A DNA stretch of 64,000 nt from Halieaceae bacterium. Lineage in GTDB: Bacteria; Pseudomonadota; Gammaproteobacteria; Pseudomonadales; Halieaceae. Positions 19,194 to 28,569 of the stretch are shown piece after piece. The notes under the pieces were generated by a model, which was not told the origin of the DNA, made no database searches, and saw only the letters and a list, made by a program, of their open reading frames with translations. The position numbers were made by a program, and so were the translations under genes. Within the stretch, counting starts at the first letter, position 1, and the number at the start of each line of letters is the position of its first letter. The stretch is from the NCBI GenBank assembly GCA_024640505.1, contig JAHEEV010000001.1, positions 55,960 through 119,959 of the forward strand, given 5' to 3'.

Positions 19194-20401
19194 ACTTCAG
19201 GCGTTTCGGCCCCGGCCTCCTGGTGACCGCGGCCTTCATCGGTCCCGGCACCATCACCACGGCCAGCACCGCCGGCGCCGGCTACGGTTATGCCCTGGTA
19301 TGGGCACTGCTGTTTTCCGTCATTGCCACCATGGTGTTGCAGGAAATGGCTGCCCGCCTGGGTCTGGTGACCCGGGCCGGTCTGGCGGAAGCGCTGCGCG
19401 ACGGGTTTCGCTCGCGCTGGTTGGGGAGGGCGGCGGTCGTGCTGGTCATTGCCGCTATCGGTATCGGTAACGCGGCCTACGAGGCCGGGAACATTGCCGG
19501 AGCCGCACTCGCGGCGACCTCGGTGACCGGGGTCGGCAGCGCTATCTGGGCCCTGCTGACCGGGGCGGTGGCCGCGCTGTTGCTGGGCAGCGGTCGATAT
19601 CGGGTACTGGAAGGCACACTGGTGCTGCTGGTCATGGCAATGAGCGGCCTGTTCCTGTGGACCGCCCTGCTGGTGGAGATTGACTGGCGGCAGCTGTCCG
19701 CGGGCCTGCTGGCGCCCGCACTGCCGCCGGGGTCGATGCTGGTCGCGGTGGCGCTGGTGGGCACGACCGTGGTGCCCTACAACCTGTTCCTGCATGCCAA
19801 CGCGGTGCGGGAGAAATGGTCCTCCGAGGTAGCCCTGCCCCAGGCGCTGCGGGAGGCGCGGGCTGACAGCCTGCTGTCTATCGGTTTGGGCGGCCTGATC
19901 ACCCTGGCCATTCTGGCCACGGCCGCGGCTGCCTTCTTCCGGACCGGGGTGGAATTCGGGGGTGACTCCATGGCGCTGCAGCTGGAGCCGCTGCTGGGGC
20001 CTCACGCCAGGTACGTTTTCGCAGCCGGCCTCCTGGCAAGCGGCCTGACCAGCGCCATCACCGCACCCCTGGCGGCCGCCTATGCCGTGTGTGGTGCCAT
20101 GGGTTGGTCCCAGGCACTGGATGGATCCCGCTTCCGCCTGGTGTGGTTGCTGGTGCTGGCCTGCGGCACGCTGTTCGCGGCGCTGGGGACAAAGCCACTG
20201 GCTGCCATACTGTTCGCCCAGGCTGCCAACGGATTTCTGCTGCCGGTGGTGGCGATCTTCCTGCTGCTTGTCATGAACCGGCGCGACCTGTTGGGCGCAC
20301 AGGTAAACGGCCCTCTGGCCAACCTGGCCGGCATGCTGGTGGTGGCCATCGCCGTCGGCCTGGGCCTGGCGAAGCTGTTCAGTGTATTCGGCTTTATTTG
20401 A
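19190..20401 (+). CDS. Nramp-family transporter with altered metal-site motifs
   Basis: An eleven-to-twelve-helix inner-membrane protein (403 residues) of the Nramp (SLC11) fold. Helix 1 reads IGPGTITTAST, where metal-transporting Nramps have DPGN: Asp is replaced by Gly18 and Asn by Thr21. Helix 6 has VVPYNLFLHA (V195-P196-Y197) in place of MPH. EMAARLGLVTRAGL after helix 2 is typical. The family is sure but Mn2+/Fe2+ transport is doubtful because first-shell ligands are missing; it may belong to the uncharacterised GPGT branch. The GTG start overlaps the stop of the upstream lipoprotein. Confidence 0.82.
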   Translation: MNFRRFGPGLLVTAAFIGPGTITTASTAGAGYGYALVWALLFSVIATMVLQEMAARLGLVTRAGLAEALRDGFRSRWLGRAAVVLVIAAIGIGNAAYEAGNIAGAALAATSVTGVGSAIWALLTGAVAALLLGSGRYRVLEGTLVLLVMAMSGLFLWTALLVEIDWRQLSAGLLAPALPPGSMLVAVALVGTTVVPYNLFLHANAVREKWSSEVALPQALREARADSLLSIGLGGLITLAILATAAAAFFRTGVEFGGDSMALQLEPLLGPHARYVFAAGLLASGLTSAITAPLAAAYAVCGAMGWSQALDGSRFRLVWLLVLACGTLFAALGTKPLAAILFAQAANGFLLPVVAIFLLLVMNRRDLLGAQVNGPLANLAGMLVVAIAVGLGLAKLFSVFGFI

Positions 20402-20498
20402 CGGTAAAGCTATACTGGGTTTTGTAAAGAAGATCGCGGATCGATTTGGGCAGGGAAGGATAATAACAGGCGTGAGCAGACCATCGGACGCGAGGAGC

Positions 20499-21626
20499 AT
20501 GCCCGCATACCCCGGCGATCGCCTCCTTGTCGCCGGTTTCATGATGGCCGTGGCTGCCCTGCTGGCCAGCTGCACCAATCATCAGCACCTGCCTTTCGAT
20601 AACACCCGGGCGGGGTACTACACCGTGCCCGTTGCCCGGTACGACAGCATTTTTGATTACCAGGCGCCTGTCCCCCGGGCGGACACTTTCCCCCTGCCCG
20701 TGCGCCAGATCGAGGGGTACCACGTCTACGGGATACGCTTTCCCTCCAGCGAGTACAACGGTCAGCCCGACAATCTGGTGGAGGCCCGCTATTTCGAGTC
20801 GCGCACGTCCACGGTTGCACCCAAACCGCTGTTGATTGTCATGCCGATCTGGGACACCCACACGTTCCCGTCCACTATCCTCGCCAACGGCTATGCCCTC
20901 CACAGCCAGGGTGCCGTCAATGTGCTCTGGTTGCAGGGGGAAGGCCACCTGTTTGACTGGTTCCACCTGGCTGACCTGGAGGACGGGGCGATATTCGAGG
21001 CGGAGGTGGACCGATCAGTCGAACGCTTCCGCGCGGCAGCCGTCGATACCCGGCGCCTGCTGGACTGGGCGGAAACCCGTCCCGAAATCGATGCTCGCCG
21101 CATCGGTATCATCGGCTTCAGCATGAGCGCCATGGTGGCCGCCAACGTGGCGGGTAACGACCGCCGTATCCACACGGCCGTCTACGTGGTGGGTGGTGCC
21201 CGGCCCTGGGACGTCATGGCCGAATGCCAGGTCGTCGTGGGCTACATGCGCAAGCACGTGATGAAGAACCTGGGGTGGGACAAGGAGGCGTTCAGGGAAT
21301 TTTTCCGGGTCAAGCTGGCGGAGGGCGACCCGGCTCTCTGGCGGGGCCATTACCGCCCGGAAAACACGCTGATTGTCGAGAGCAGCCGGGACGACTGCAT
21401 CCCGCCCGAGTCCCGGGATTCCCTCTGGGAAGCAACCGGCCGACCGGAGCGCATTGTGTTTCCCTATAACCACTGGCAGCCTTTTCTCGCCATGACGCCG
21501 GTGGGCAACAAGGTGCTCACGCACGACATCTATGAATTCCTCGACCGCAAGCTGCGCACCTTGCCGGCGCGACGGGTCGCCGGGAAAAACCCCTATACCC
21601 CCACTGTCGCTTCACAGTCGCATTGA
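20499..21626 (+). CDS. Lipoprotein alpha/beta hydrolase
   Basis: Predicted alpha/beta-hydrolase of 375 residues with a nucleophile elbow IIGFSMSA (G-x-S-x-x), an Asp candidate in ESSRDDCIPP and a His in YNHWQPF near the end. The ATG at 20499 gives a lipoprotein signal with lipobox LLASC; longer in-frame starts (GTG 20472, or 20382 inside the Nramp gene) would bury this signal internally. GAGGAG lies very close to the chosen ATG, so the start is tentative. The substrate is unknown. It follows the Nramp gene on the same strand. Confidence 0.75.
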   Translation: MPAYPGDRLLVAGFMMAVAALLASCTNHQHLPFDNTRAGYYTVPVARYDSIFDYQAPVPRADTFPLPVRQIEGYHVYGIRFPSSEYNGQPDNLVEARYFESRTSTVAPKPLLIVMPIWDTHTFPSTILANGYALHSQGAVNVLWLQGEGHLFDWFHLADLEDGAIFEAEVDRSVERFRAAAVDTRRLLDWAETRPEIDARRIGIIGFSMSAMVAANVAGNDRRIHTAVYVVGGARPWDVMAECQVVVGYMRKHVMKNLGWDKEAFREFFRVKLAEGDPALWRGHYRPENTLIVESSRDDCIPPESRDSLWEATGRPERIVFPYNHWQPFLAMTPVGNKVLTHDIYEFLDRKLRTLPARRVAGKNPYTPTVASQSH

Positions 21627-22027
21627 GTGGCGGGGCGTGCCGGAGACGTCCGGCGTCCTGCTTCCCGCCTGGACAAGAGTTTGACGAAAGCCGTTATTTG
21701 CGGATGGCTGCACAGTTTTGGGGTTTCTGCCAGGAATCGGAACTGGCCATCTCCCCATCGATTGCTTTAAGCTGTCAGGCAACAAATGCCGGTCAGTATC
21801 CCGACATCGTCGGCCGGCTGTTCGACCCCAAGCGCTCCGCCCGGAGAGCTAAAAGCCGTTTGCGCTGCCGAAAAATCGTTATAACTTATTGAAATAAAAG
21901 AGATTTTTTCAGATTAAAACGGTGTAAGAAATCCGTAATTAGATCGTTTGTCCCGCCCGGAATTCCTTTATGATTTTTTGAGACAACAGGGGATAGCTTT
22001 GTCTAATAAGGCAAAGGGGGCGAAAAA
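21627..22027. other. Intergenic region upstream of prkA
   Basis: 401 bases without a convincing gene. The last ~150 bases are notably AT-rich compared with the surroundings, for example TTGAAATAAAAG at 21889-21900, and probably carry the promoter and 5' leader of the prkA operon. GGGGG lies seven bases before the prkA ATG. An 89-codon open frame at 21623-21892 has no protein-like composition. No clear sigma-54 site or terminator was found by eye. Confidence 0.5.
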
Positions 22028-23950
22028 ATGTCGATTATCAGTCATTACCAAAACCGTTATGAAGCAACTCTGGAGGAGGAATACAGCCTCCAGGAGTATC
22101 TGGACCTGTGCCGGGAAGACGCCAGCGTGTACGCCTCGGCCGCCGAGCGTATGCTGCTTGCCATCGGCGAGCCGGAGGTGGTGGACACTTCCCGCGACCC
22201 GCGCCTGAGTCGCATCTTCGCCAACAAGGTGATCAAGCGCTACGAGGCCTTCGGCGAGTTCTATGGCATGGAGGAGTGTATCCAGCAGATCGTGAGCTTC
22301 TTCCGCCATGCGGCGCAGGGGCTCGAGGAGCGCAAGCAGATCCTGTACCTGCTGGGGCCGGTCGGGGGTGGTAAATCCTCCCTGGCGGAGCGCCTGAAAC
22401 AGTTGATGGAAAAGCAGCCGATCTACGCGATCAAGGGGTCACCGGTGTTCGAATCGCCGCTGGGCCTGTTCAGCCTGGAGGAGGATGGCAAGATCCTGGA
22501 GGATGAGTACGGGGTTCCCCAGCGCTATCTCAAGGCCGTCATGTCCCCCTGGGCCGTGAAGCGTCTGCATGAGTACAACGGTGATATCAGTCAGTTCCGG
22601 GTGGTCAAACTCTACCCCTCGATACTCGACCAGGTGGGCGTTTCCAAGACCGAACCCGGCGACGAGAACAACCAGGACATCTCCTCCCTGGTAGGCAAAA
22701 TCGATATACGCAAGCTGGAAAGCTACGCCCAGAATGATCCGGACGCCTACAGTTTTTCCGGCGGCATGTGCCGGGCCAACCAGGGCCTGATGGAGTTTGT
22801 GGAGATGTTCAAAGCGCCCATCAAGGTGCTGCACCCGCTGCTTACCGCTACCCAGGAGGGCAACTACAACGGCACCGAGAGCATCGGCGGCATTCCCTTC
22901 GAGGGTATCGTGCTGGCCCACTCCAACGAATCCGAGTGGCAGTCCTTCAAGACCAACAAGAACAACGAGGCCTTTATCGACCGGGTCTACATCGTCAAGG
23001 TTCCCTACTGCCTGCGGGTGACAGAGGAGATCGAGATCTATCGCAAGCTGTTGCAGAACAGCTCACTGTGCCAGGCGCCCTGTGCACCGGACACGCTCGA
23101 TATGCTGGCCCAGTTCAGCGTACTGTCGCGGATTTCCGAGCCGGAAAATTCCAGTATCTATTCCAAGATGCGTATCTACGACGGCGAAAGCCTCAAGGAT
23201 CGCGATCCCAAGGCCAAGTCCATCCAGGAGTACCGGGACAATGCCGGCGTGAACGAGGGCATGGACGGGCTCTCCACACGGTTCGCTTTCAAGACGCTCT
23301 CCAAGGTCTTCAACTTCGACCCGGTGGAGGTCGCCGCGAACCCGGTGCACCTGCTGTATGTACTCGAGAACCAGATCGAGCAGGAGCAGTTCCCCCAGGA
23401 GACCCACGACCGCTACCTCACCTATATCAAGGAGTTCATGGCACCCAATTACGTGGAGTTCATCGGCAAGGAGATCCAGACCGCCTACCTGGAATCCTAC
23501 TCCGAGTACGGCCAGAACCTGTTTGATCGCTACGTGATGTACGCCGATTTCTGGGTGCAGGACCAGGAGTACCGCGATCCGGATACCGGGGAGATACTCA
23601 GCCGCTCAGCACTCAACGACGAGCTGGAGAAGATCGAGAAGCCCGCGGGTATCAGCAATCCCAAGGATTTTCGCAGCGAGATCGTCAACTTCGTGTTGCG
23701 CTCCCGGGCGAGCAACGAAGGCCGCAATCCCAAGTGGACCAGCTACGAGAAGTTGCGCGGCGTGATCGAGAAGAAGATGTTCGCCAGCACGGAAGACCTG
23801 TTGCCGGTGATCTCTTTCAACGCCAAGGCCTCCGAAGAGGACCGCAAGAAGCACTCTGATTTCGTAGCGCGTATGGTGGAGCGCGGCTACACCGAGAAGC
23901 AGGTGCGGCTGTTGTCAGAGTGGTATCTGCGGGTCAGGAAGTCCCAGTAG
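22028..23950 (+). CDS. prkA: PrkA-family serine protein kinase / AAA protein
   Basis: Homologue of PrkA/YeaG, a 640-residue cytoplasmic protein with an AAA-type N-terminal domain and a C-terminal PrkA domain. Walker A GPVGGGKS lies at residues 110-117. The downstream stretch (SSIYSKMRIYDGESLKDRD, GLSTRFAFKTLSK) is typical. In enterobacteria yeaG-yeaH respond to stationary phase and nitrogen stress. The stop TAG shares its last G with the GTG start of yeaH. It is the first gene of prkA-yeaH-spoVR. Confidence 0.96.
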   Translation: MSIISHYQNRYEATLEEEYSLQEYLDLCREDASVYASAAERMLLAIGEPEVVDTSRDPRLSRIFANKVIKRYEAFGEFYGMEECIQQIVSFFRHAAQGLEERKQILYLLGPVGGGKSSLAERLKQLMEKQPIYAIKGSPVFESPLGLFSLEEDGKILEDEYGVPQRYLKAVMSPWAVKRLHEYNGDISQFRVVKLYPSILDQVGVSKTEPGDENNQDISSLVGKIDIRKLESYAQNDPDAYSFSGGMCRANQGLMEFVEMFKAPIKVLHPLLTATQEGNYNGTESIGGIPFEGIVLAHSNESEWQSFKTNKNNEAFIDRVYIVKVPYCLRVTEEIEIYRKLLQNSSLCQAPCAPDTLDMLAQFSVLSRISEPENSSIYSKMRIYDGESLKDRDPKAKSIQEYRDNAGVNEGMDGLSTRFAFKTLSKVFNFDPVEVAANPVHLLYVLENQIEQEQFPQETHDRYLTYIKEFMAPNYVEFIGKEIQTAYLESYSEYGQNLFDRYVMYADFWVQDQEYRDPDTGEILSRSALNDELEKIEKPAGISNPKDFRSEIVNFVLRSRASNEGRNPKWTSYEKLRGVIEKKMFASTEDLLPVISFNAKASEEDRKKHSDFVARMVERGYTEKQVRLLSEWYLRVRKSQ

Positions 23951-25212
23951 TGACGTTTCTGATCGATCGGCGCAGCAATCCCAGGCAGAAGAGCGCGGTC
24001 AACCGCCAGCGTTTCCTGCAGCGCTATCGCGAGCGGATCAAGGAGTCTGTGGCGGAAAACCTGCGCGGGCGACAGATCGCCCAGGACGGCAAGGGGGAGA
24101 AGATTTCCATTCCCGCCCGGGACACCAGTGAGCCGGTATTCCGTCACGGACCTGGCGGTCGCACCACCCACGTGGTCCCCGGCAATGAGGAATTCACCCG
24201 GGGCGACCGGATTCCCCGGCCGAAAGGGGCCGGCAGCGGCAGTGGCCCGGGGCAGGCCAGCAACGAGGGGGAGGGCCTGGACGAATTTGTATTCCAGATC
24301 AACCAGCAGGAGTTTCTCGACGCCCTGTTCGACGATATGGAGTTACCCAACCTGACCAAGCGCCAGCTGTCGGGGCTGGAGGAGTTCAAGCGGGTCAAGG
24401 GCGGCTTCGCCAGTGACGGAGCGCCGTCCAATCTCAGCGTGATCCGTTCCATGCGCTCGGCCACCGCCCGACGTATCGCCCTGGGCGCCGGAAAGCGGAC
24501 GGAACTGCGCCGGCTGGAGCAGGAACTCGAGGCGCTGGAGGACAGCGAGGGGACCCGGGAGCAGCGCGCCGACCTGGAGCAGCGTATCGCCGACCTGCGC
24601 GAACGCCTGGCGCGCATTCCGTTCATTGACGATGTCGACATCCGCTACCACCGTCACATCAAGGAGCCCATCCCCCATTCCAAGGCGGTTATGTTCTGCC
24701 TGATGGATGTTTCCGGCTCCATGGACCAGAACACCAAGGACCTGGCCAAGCGGTTCTATATCCTGCTCTACCTGTTTCTGTCGCGCAATTATGACAAGAC
24801 CGAAGTGGTGTTCATCCGCCACCACACGGCCGCCAAGGAGGTGGATGAGGAGGAGTTTTTCCATTCACGGGAGACCGGTGGCACGGTCGTTTCCAGCGCC
24901 CTGGAGTTGATGAAGAGCGTCGTGGAAGCACGCTACTCTCCCACCGAGTGGAATATCTACGGTGCCCAGGCCTCTGACGGGGACAACTGGCCCAATGATG
25001 CCGTGCGCTGCACAGAGCTTATCAACCAGCTGTTGCCCCTGTGCCAGTACTATGCCTATGTGGAAATCACCGATGCGGGCAACAAGCCCCTGTGGCAGAC
25101 CTATGGCCCGGTGCGCGAGCAGTGGGCGGATACATTCGCCATGCAGCACATCAGCGGACCGGGGGATATCTACCCGGTCTTCCACGAACTGTTCCGGAAG
25201 CAATCTGCATGA
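23950..25212 (+). CDS. yeaH: YeaH family (DUF444) protein with vWA-like site
   Basis: 420 residues of the YeaH/YhbH family. The GTG at 23950 is chosen because it gives the family N-terminus MTFLIDRRSNPRQKSAVNRQ and overlaps the prkA stop by one base. A disordered Gly/Ser segment (residues ~88-100) precedes the DUF444 core. LMDVSGSMDQ (D253, S255, S257) resembles a metal-ion-dependent adhesion (vWA) site. It is thought to work with the PrkA kinase. The stop overlaps the spoVR start. Confidence 0.94.
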   Translation: MTFLIDRRSNPRQKSAVNRQRFLQRYRERIKESVAENLRGRQIAQDGKGEKISIPARDTSEPVFRHGPGGRTTHVVPGNEEFTRGDRIPRPKGAGSGSGPGQASNEGEGLDEFVFQINQQEFLDALFDDMELPNLTKRQLSGLEEFKRVKGGFASDGAPSNLSVIRSMRSATARRIALGAGKRTELRRLEQELEALEDSEGTREQRADLEQRIADLRERLARIPFIDDVDIRYHRHIKEPIPHSKAVMFCLMDVSGSMDQNTKDLAKRFYILLYLFLSRNYDKTEVVFIRHHTAAKEVDEEEFFHSRETGGTVVSSALELMKSVVEARYSPTEWNIYGAQASDGDNWPNDAVRCTELINQLLPLCQYYAYVEITDAGNKPLWQTYGPVREQWADTFAMQHISGPGDIYPVFHELFRKQSA

Positions 25213-26735
25213 GCGCACAGAGCCCCGTCCGGGAGCCCCTCTCCACCGAATCCGACTGGACGTTCGAGTTGCTCCAGGATTACGAGCGGGAGATAGCGCG
25301 TATTGCCGATAATTTCGGCCTGGATACGTACCCCAACCAGATCGAAATTATCAACTCGGAGCAGATGATGGATGCCTACGCCTCCTCGGCGATGCCCATC
25401 AACTACCACCACTGGTCTTTCGGCAAGCACTTCCTGAGCGTGCAGAACAGCTATCGCCGCGGCCACATGGGACTTGCCTACGAGATCGTGTTCAACTCCA
25501 ACCCCTGTATCGCCTACCTGATGGAAGAGAACACCCTGACGATGCAGGCGCTGGTCATCGCCCACGCCAGTTATGGACACAACTCGTTTTTCAAGAACAA
25601 CTACATGTTCAAGACCTGGACCGATGCCGAGTCCATCATCGACTATATGCTGTTCGCCCGGAAGTTCATCGCCGACTGCGAGCAGCGCCATGGGGTCGAC
25701 GAGGTGGAGCGGGTGCTCGATGCCTGCCACGCGTTGATGATGCACGGGGTAGACCGCTACAAGCGACCCTACCCGCTGTCCCTGAACGAAGAGAAGCAGC
25801 GCCAGCTGGAGCGGGAGGAGCTGCTGCAGCAGCAGGTCAACGAGCTCTGGCGCACCATACCCACCCCGGATGCGGAAAACGGCGAACGGCCCGTGCAGCG
25901 TTTCCCCGAGGAGCCCCAGGAAAACATCCTGTACTTTCTGGAGAAGAATGCGCCACTGCTGGAACCCTGGCAGCGGGAGGTGATCCGCATCGTGCGCAAG
26001 ATCTCCCAGTACCTGTATCCACAGCGCCAGACCAAGGTGATGAACGAGGGCTGGGCCTGTTTCTGGCACTTCCACATCCTGCATGAACTCTACCGGGAGG
26101 GGCTGGTGACGGACGGCTTCATGCTGGAGTTCCTGCAGTATCACACCGCGGTGATCTACCAGCCGCCGTTCAATTCACCCCATTACAGCGGCATCAATCC
26201 CTACACCCTGGGTTATTCGATGATGCAGGATCTCAAGCGCATCTGTGAATCTCCCAGCGACGAGGACCGTCAGTGGTTCCCGGATATCGCCGGTTCGCCC
26301 TGGCAGGAAACCCTGGACTTTGCCATGCGCGATTTCAAGGACGAGAGTTTCATCCTGCAGTTCCTGTCGCCGCGCCTGATCCGCGAGCTCAAGCTGTTCA
26401 ACATCGAGAACGATGCCGACAAGGATCACCTGGAGGTGACGGCCATCCACGACGAGTGGGGCTACCAGGCCATTCGCGAGTCACTGTCCGCCAGTTACGA
26501 CCTGGGCAACCTGGAGCCCTATATCCAGGTCTATAACGTGAACGTGCGGGGGGATCGCGCACTCACCCTGCGCCACGATATGCACAACGGTCGACCACTG
26601 GAGCGGCAGAATGCCGAGGAGGTGGTCAGGCACCTGCACCAGCTGTGGGGTTTCGATGTAATCCTGGAGTCCGTGGCGGACGGCAAGGTCAAGACCAGCA
26701 TCGCTCACTCCCAGCTATCGTCTTGTGAGGCTTGA
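25209..26735 (+). CDS. SpoVR family protein
   Basis: 508-residue homologue of SpoVR/YcgB, which in proteobacteria usually follows prkA and yeaH. The conserved core SYGHNSFFKNNYMFKTWTDA and MNEGWACFWHFHILHEL are intact, including His residues that may bind metal. The ATG at 25209 overlaps the yeaH stop (ATGA); the open frame extends upstream inside yeaH but that part is out-of-frame shadow. The biochemical function is unknown, and the operon suggests a stress or stationary-phase role. Confidence 0.94.
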   Translation: MSAQSPVREPLSTESDWTFELLQDYEREIARIADNFGLDTYPNQIEIINSEQMMDAYASSAMPINYHHWSFGKHFLSVQNSYRRGHMGLAYEIVFNSNPCIAYLMEENTLTMQALVIAHASYGHNSFFKNNYMFKTWTDAESIIDYMLFARKFIADCEQRHGVDEVERVLDACHALMMHGVDRYKRPYPLSLNEEKQRQLEREELLQQQVNELWRTIPTPDAENGERPVQRFPEEPQENILYFLEKNAPLLEPWQREVIRIVRKISQYLYPQRQTKVMNEGWACFWHFHILHELYREGLVTDGFMLEFLQYHTAVIYQPPFNSPHYSGINPYTLGYSMMQDLKRICESPSDEDRQWFPDIAGSPWQETLDFAMRDFKDESFILQFLSPRLIRELKLFNIENDADKDHLEVTAIHDEWGYQAIRESLSASYDLGNLEPYIQVYNVNVRGDRALTLRHDMHNGRPLERQNAEEVVRHLHQLWGFDVILESVADGKVKTSIAHSQLSSCEA

Positions 26736-26809
26736 TCCGCACACTCATCCGGGTTGGCTGGCCGCGCGTATACCCAGCGTATCCAAAATTCCTCGATGAG
26801 GTTATGACA

Positions 26810-27049
26810 ATGATTGAACGCAATCTGGGCAACATTGAACGAGTCGTCCGACTGGTCGCAGGCATTGCCCTGCTGGTTTGGGCCGGCATGCAACCAGTAC
26901 TCAACGGTATCGAGTGGTTTGTGATGTTGATATCCGCAGCGCTGATCCTGAATGGCGTATTTTCCCGCTGTTATCTGTGGTATGTGCTGGAAATCAACAC
27001 CTGCGGAGCCGGTAATGAGGATTGTTCGACCGATCCGAACTGCTACTGA
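26810..27049 (+). CDS. Small DUF2892-type membrane protein
   Basis: 79 residues: MIERNLGNIERVVRLVAGI followed by two hydrophobic helices, then a short Cys-containing tail (NTCGAGNEDCSTDPNC). This is the layout of the DUF2892 inner-membrane family; the four-Cys tail is less common. The ATG at 26810 has GAGG eight bases upstream, better spaced than the ATG at 26804, two bases after it. Function is unknown; relatives often sit beside rhodanese or redox genes. Confidence 0.8.
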   Translation: MIERNLGNIERVVRLVAGIALLVWAGMQPVLNGIEWFVMLISAALILNGVFSRCYLWYVLEINTCGAGNEDCSTDPNCY

Positions 27050-27061
27050 ATCGACGCTGAG

Positions 27062-27523
27062 TTAATCGGTGCCGGCCACATCCGCCATCCGCTCCCGGTA
27101 ATCCCAGCTGAACAGGCGTAGCGGTTGTATCGTGACGAGCAGTTCCTCTTCCTTGCGCGACAGCAGCCAGTTCCCCACACGGGAGTCCTGCCCACCCAGG
27201 TAGTGCTCCAGTAAGTCTTCCAGGGCTGTATCAGATCCCAGGGGCGTCAAAGCCGCCGTGCCGCGGCCTCGCACGCCGTGGTAGGGCGGGTCGTTGGGCG
27301 CCACTTCGAAGCCGACCCTGGCGTTATTCTGCAGCGTTTTGGCCAGGTGCGATTCCTGATGGGTGACGCACTGCAGGCAGCCATCCGTGTAGCGGAACCA
27401 GACCGACACGACGCGCGGGAAGCCGTCCTTGCCGACACAGGCCAGGCGCATGGGTATTTTCGACCGGGACAGGAATGCTTCGATCTGTGGCAGTTGCCAG
27501 GGGCCGCTGAGTGATGCTGTCAT
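27062..27523 (-). CDS. Pyridoxamine 5'-phosphate oxidase-like protein
   Basis: 153-residue split-barrel protein of the PNPOx-like superfamily (IPMRLACVGKDGFPRVVSVWFRYTDGCLQCVTH), which binds FMN, F420 or heme. Its size fits the stand-alone small class rather than true PdxH. GGAGG stands eight bases before the ATG. It faces the small membrane protein gene in convergent orientation. Substrate and cofactor cannot be told from the sequence. Confidence 0.82.
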   Translation of the reverse strand: MTASLSGPWQLPQIEAFLSRSKIPMRLACVGKDGFPRVVSVWFRYTDGCLQCVTHQESHLAKTLQNNARVGFEVAPNDPPYHGVRGRGTAALTPLGSDTALEDLLEHYLGGQDSRVGNWLLSRKEEELLVTIQPLRLFSWDYRERMADVAGTD

Positions 27524-27575
27524 AGAAGTTCCTCCGCAATGCTTCAGCGCGCCGGGACAAGCGCAGGTAAAGCGT

Positions 27576-28190
27576 TCAGTCCATCTCCAGGCTCTGCTGC
27601 CCGATGTCCACCGGGGTGCCGCGCTGCTGTATACCGGACTGGCCGACGTCGGGGCGCGATGGCGTGTTCAGTGCCTCGGGCGGCCGCCGGAGCGACAACG
27701 CCCCCCAGTCGTGGTGGGGCATGCGCCGGATCAGGTCATCCACATCCACCAGGGCTATGCCGATCGTGGGCTGCAGGGCGGTACCGCTTCCCGCATCTGC
27801 ATCCCAGGTGGAGAAGGCGCTGCCCGTCAGCTCGTGGCGCCGGTTGAAGGTGAGCAGGATGAACTCGCCCTGCATGCGGGCGTCGCCCCAGTCGATGGCC
27901 AGGAAGTCGGCGCCCATGGGGCCCAGACTGAGGCCGACCGAGGTCTCCCGTATCAGCCAGTGTTCCCAGGCCAGCACATAGCCCTCGGGCGTGGCGGACA
28001 AGCGCATCGGCGGGCCCAGCTGCTCGAGCACGGCGGCCAGGGAGACGCGGTCGCTCACGGAGGGTGTCTGGTCTTCTGACAGGGGCCTGCCCAGATCGTA
28101 ATACCACTGGCTGCAGCCCTGCAGCAGGCAGCAGGCCAGCAGCCACGCGAAAAGGCTACCGGTTCGGATCACTGTCCGTGTGGGTGGCAT
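27576..28190 (-). CDS. BamE-like lipoprotein (second of a tandem pair)
   Basis: 204 residues. The ATG at 28190 gives a lipoprotein signal (AWLLACCLLQGC) and overlaps the upstream lipoprotein gene by 35 bases; a GTG at 28172 is also possible. The core SLAAVLEQLGPPMRLSATPEGYVLAWEHW has the pattern of the SmpA/OmlA/BamE fold. Both proteins share a GPP-bearing helix, suggesting duplication. Probably anchored in the outer membrane or periplasm; function unknown. Confidence 0.7.
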   Translation of the reverse strand: MPPTRTVIRTGSLFAWLLACCLLQGCSQWYYDLGRPLSEDQTPSVSDRVSLAAVLEQLGPPMRLSATPEGYVLAWEHWLIRETSVGLSLGPMGADFLAIDWGDARMQGEFILLTFNRRHELTGSAFSTWDADAGSGTALQPTIGIALVDVDDLIRRMPHHDWGALSLRRPPEALNTPSRPDVGQSGIQQRGTPVDIGQQSLEMD

Positions 28191-28524
28191 AATCGGAGAG
28201 ACGGTCGTTTTTATCGAAAAAGAAAATGGCCCGGTCATAGCGCGTGTCGATTGTGAAGCGGTTGTACGCGATGAGAATGAAGCCGTTGCCCGCCGAGTGC
28301 TCAAACAGGTAGTACAGGACGGTTTCGTCTTCCAGCGCGATCACCTGGGATGGCGGACCGAGCAGGTCGAGGACCTCCTGGCGGGTGGTCTGGCCGCGCA
28401 CCAGGCCGGCGGTCACAGCGGGCTGCCAGCCTACCTCCACCCCGCGCCTGTTCTCGTATTGGGCGCAGGCGGTCATCAGGCAGAGAAGCAGTGAAACCGA
28501 CAGGCGAATCAGGGTGTTTCGCAT
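28156..28524 (-). CDS. BamE-like lipoprotein (first of a tandem pair)
   Basis: 122 residues with lipobox LMTAC (Cys ~ residue 20) followed by a VRGQTTRQEVLDLLGPPSQV helix and strands, the signature of SmpA/OmlA/BamE-like lipoproteins. It is divergent from the outer-membrane barrel gene at 28570. True BamE (about 113 residues) is a component of the outer-membrane assembly machine, but the similarity here is only to the fold, so I do not assign it as BamE. Confidence 0.72.
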   Translation of the reverse strand: MRNTLIRLSVSLLLCLMTACAQYENRRGVEVGWQPAVTAGLVRGQTTRQEVLDLLGPPSQVIALEDETVLYYLFEHSAGNGFILIAYNRFTIDTRYDRAIFFFDKNDRLSDYATHTDSDPNR

Positions 28525-28569
28525 GCTATGCTCGCAGGGTATCTCCAGTGTTACCGAGGATAAGCGAAA

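Noticed and set aside
21627..22027. Sigma-54 promoter ahead of prkA
   Set aside because: A TGGC and a TTGCT were found but 17 bases rather than about 10 separate the GG and GC pairs.
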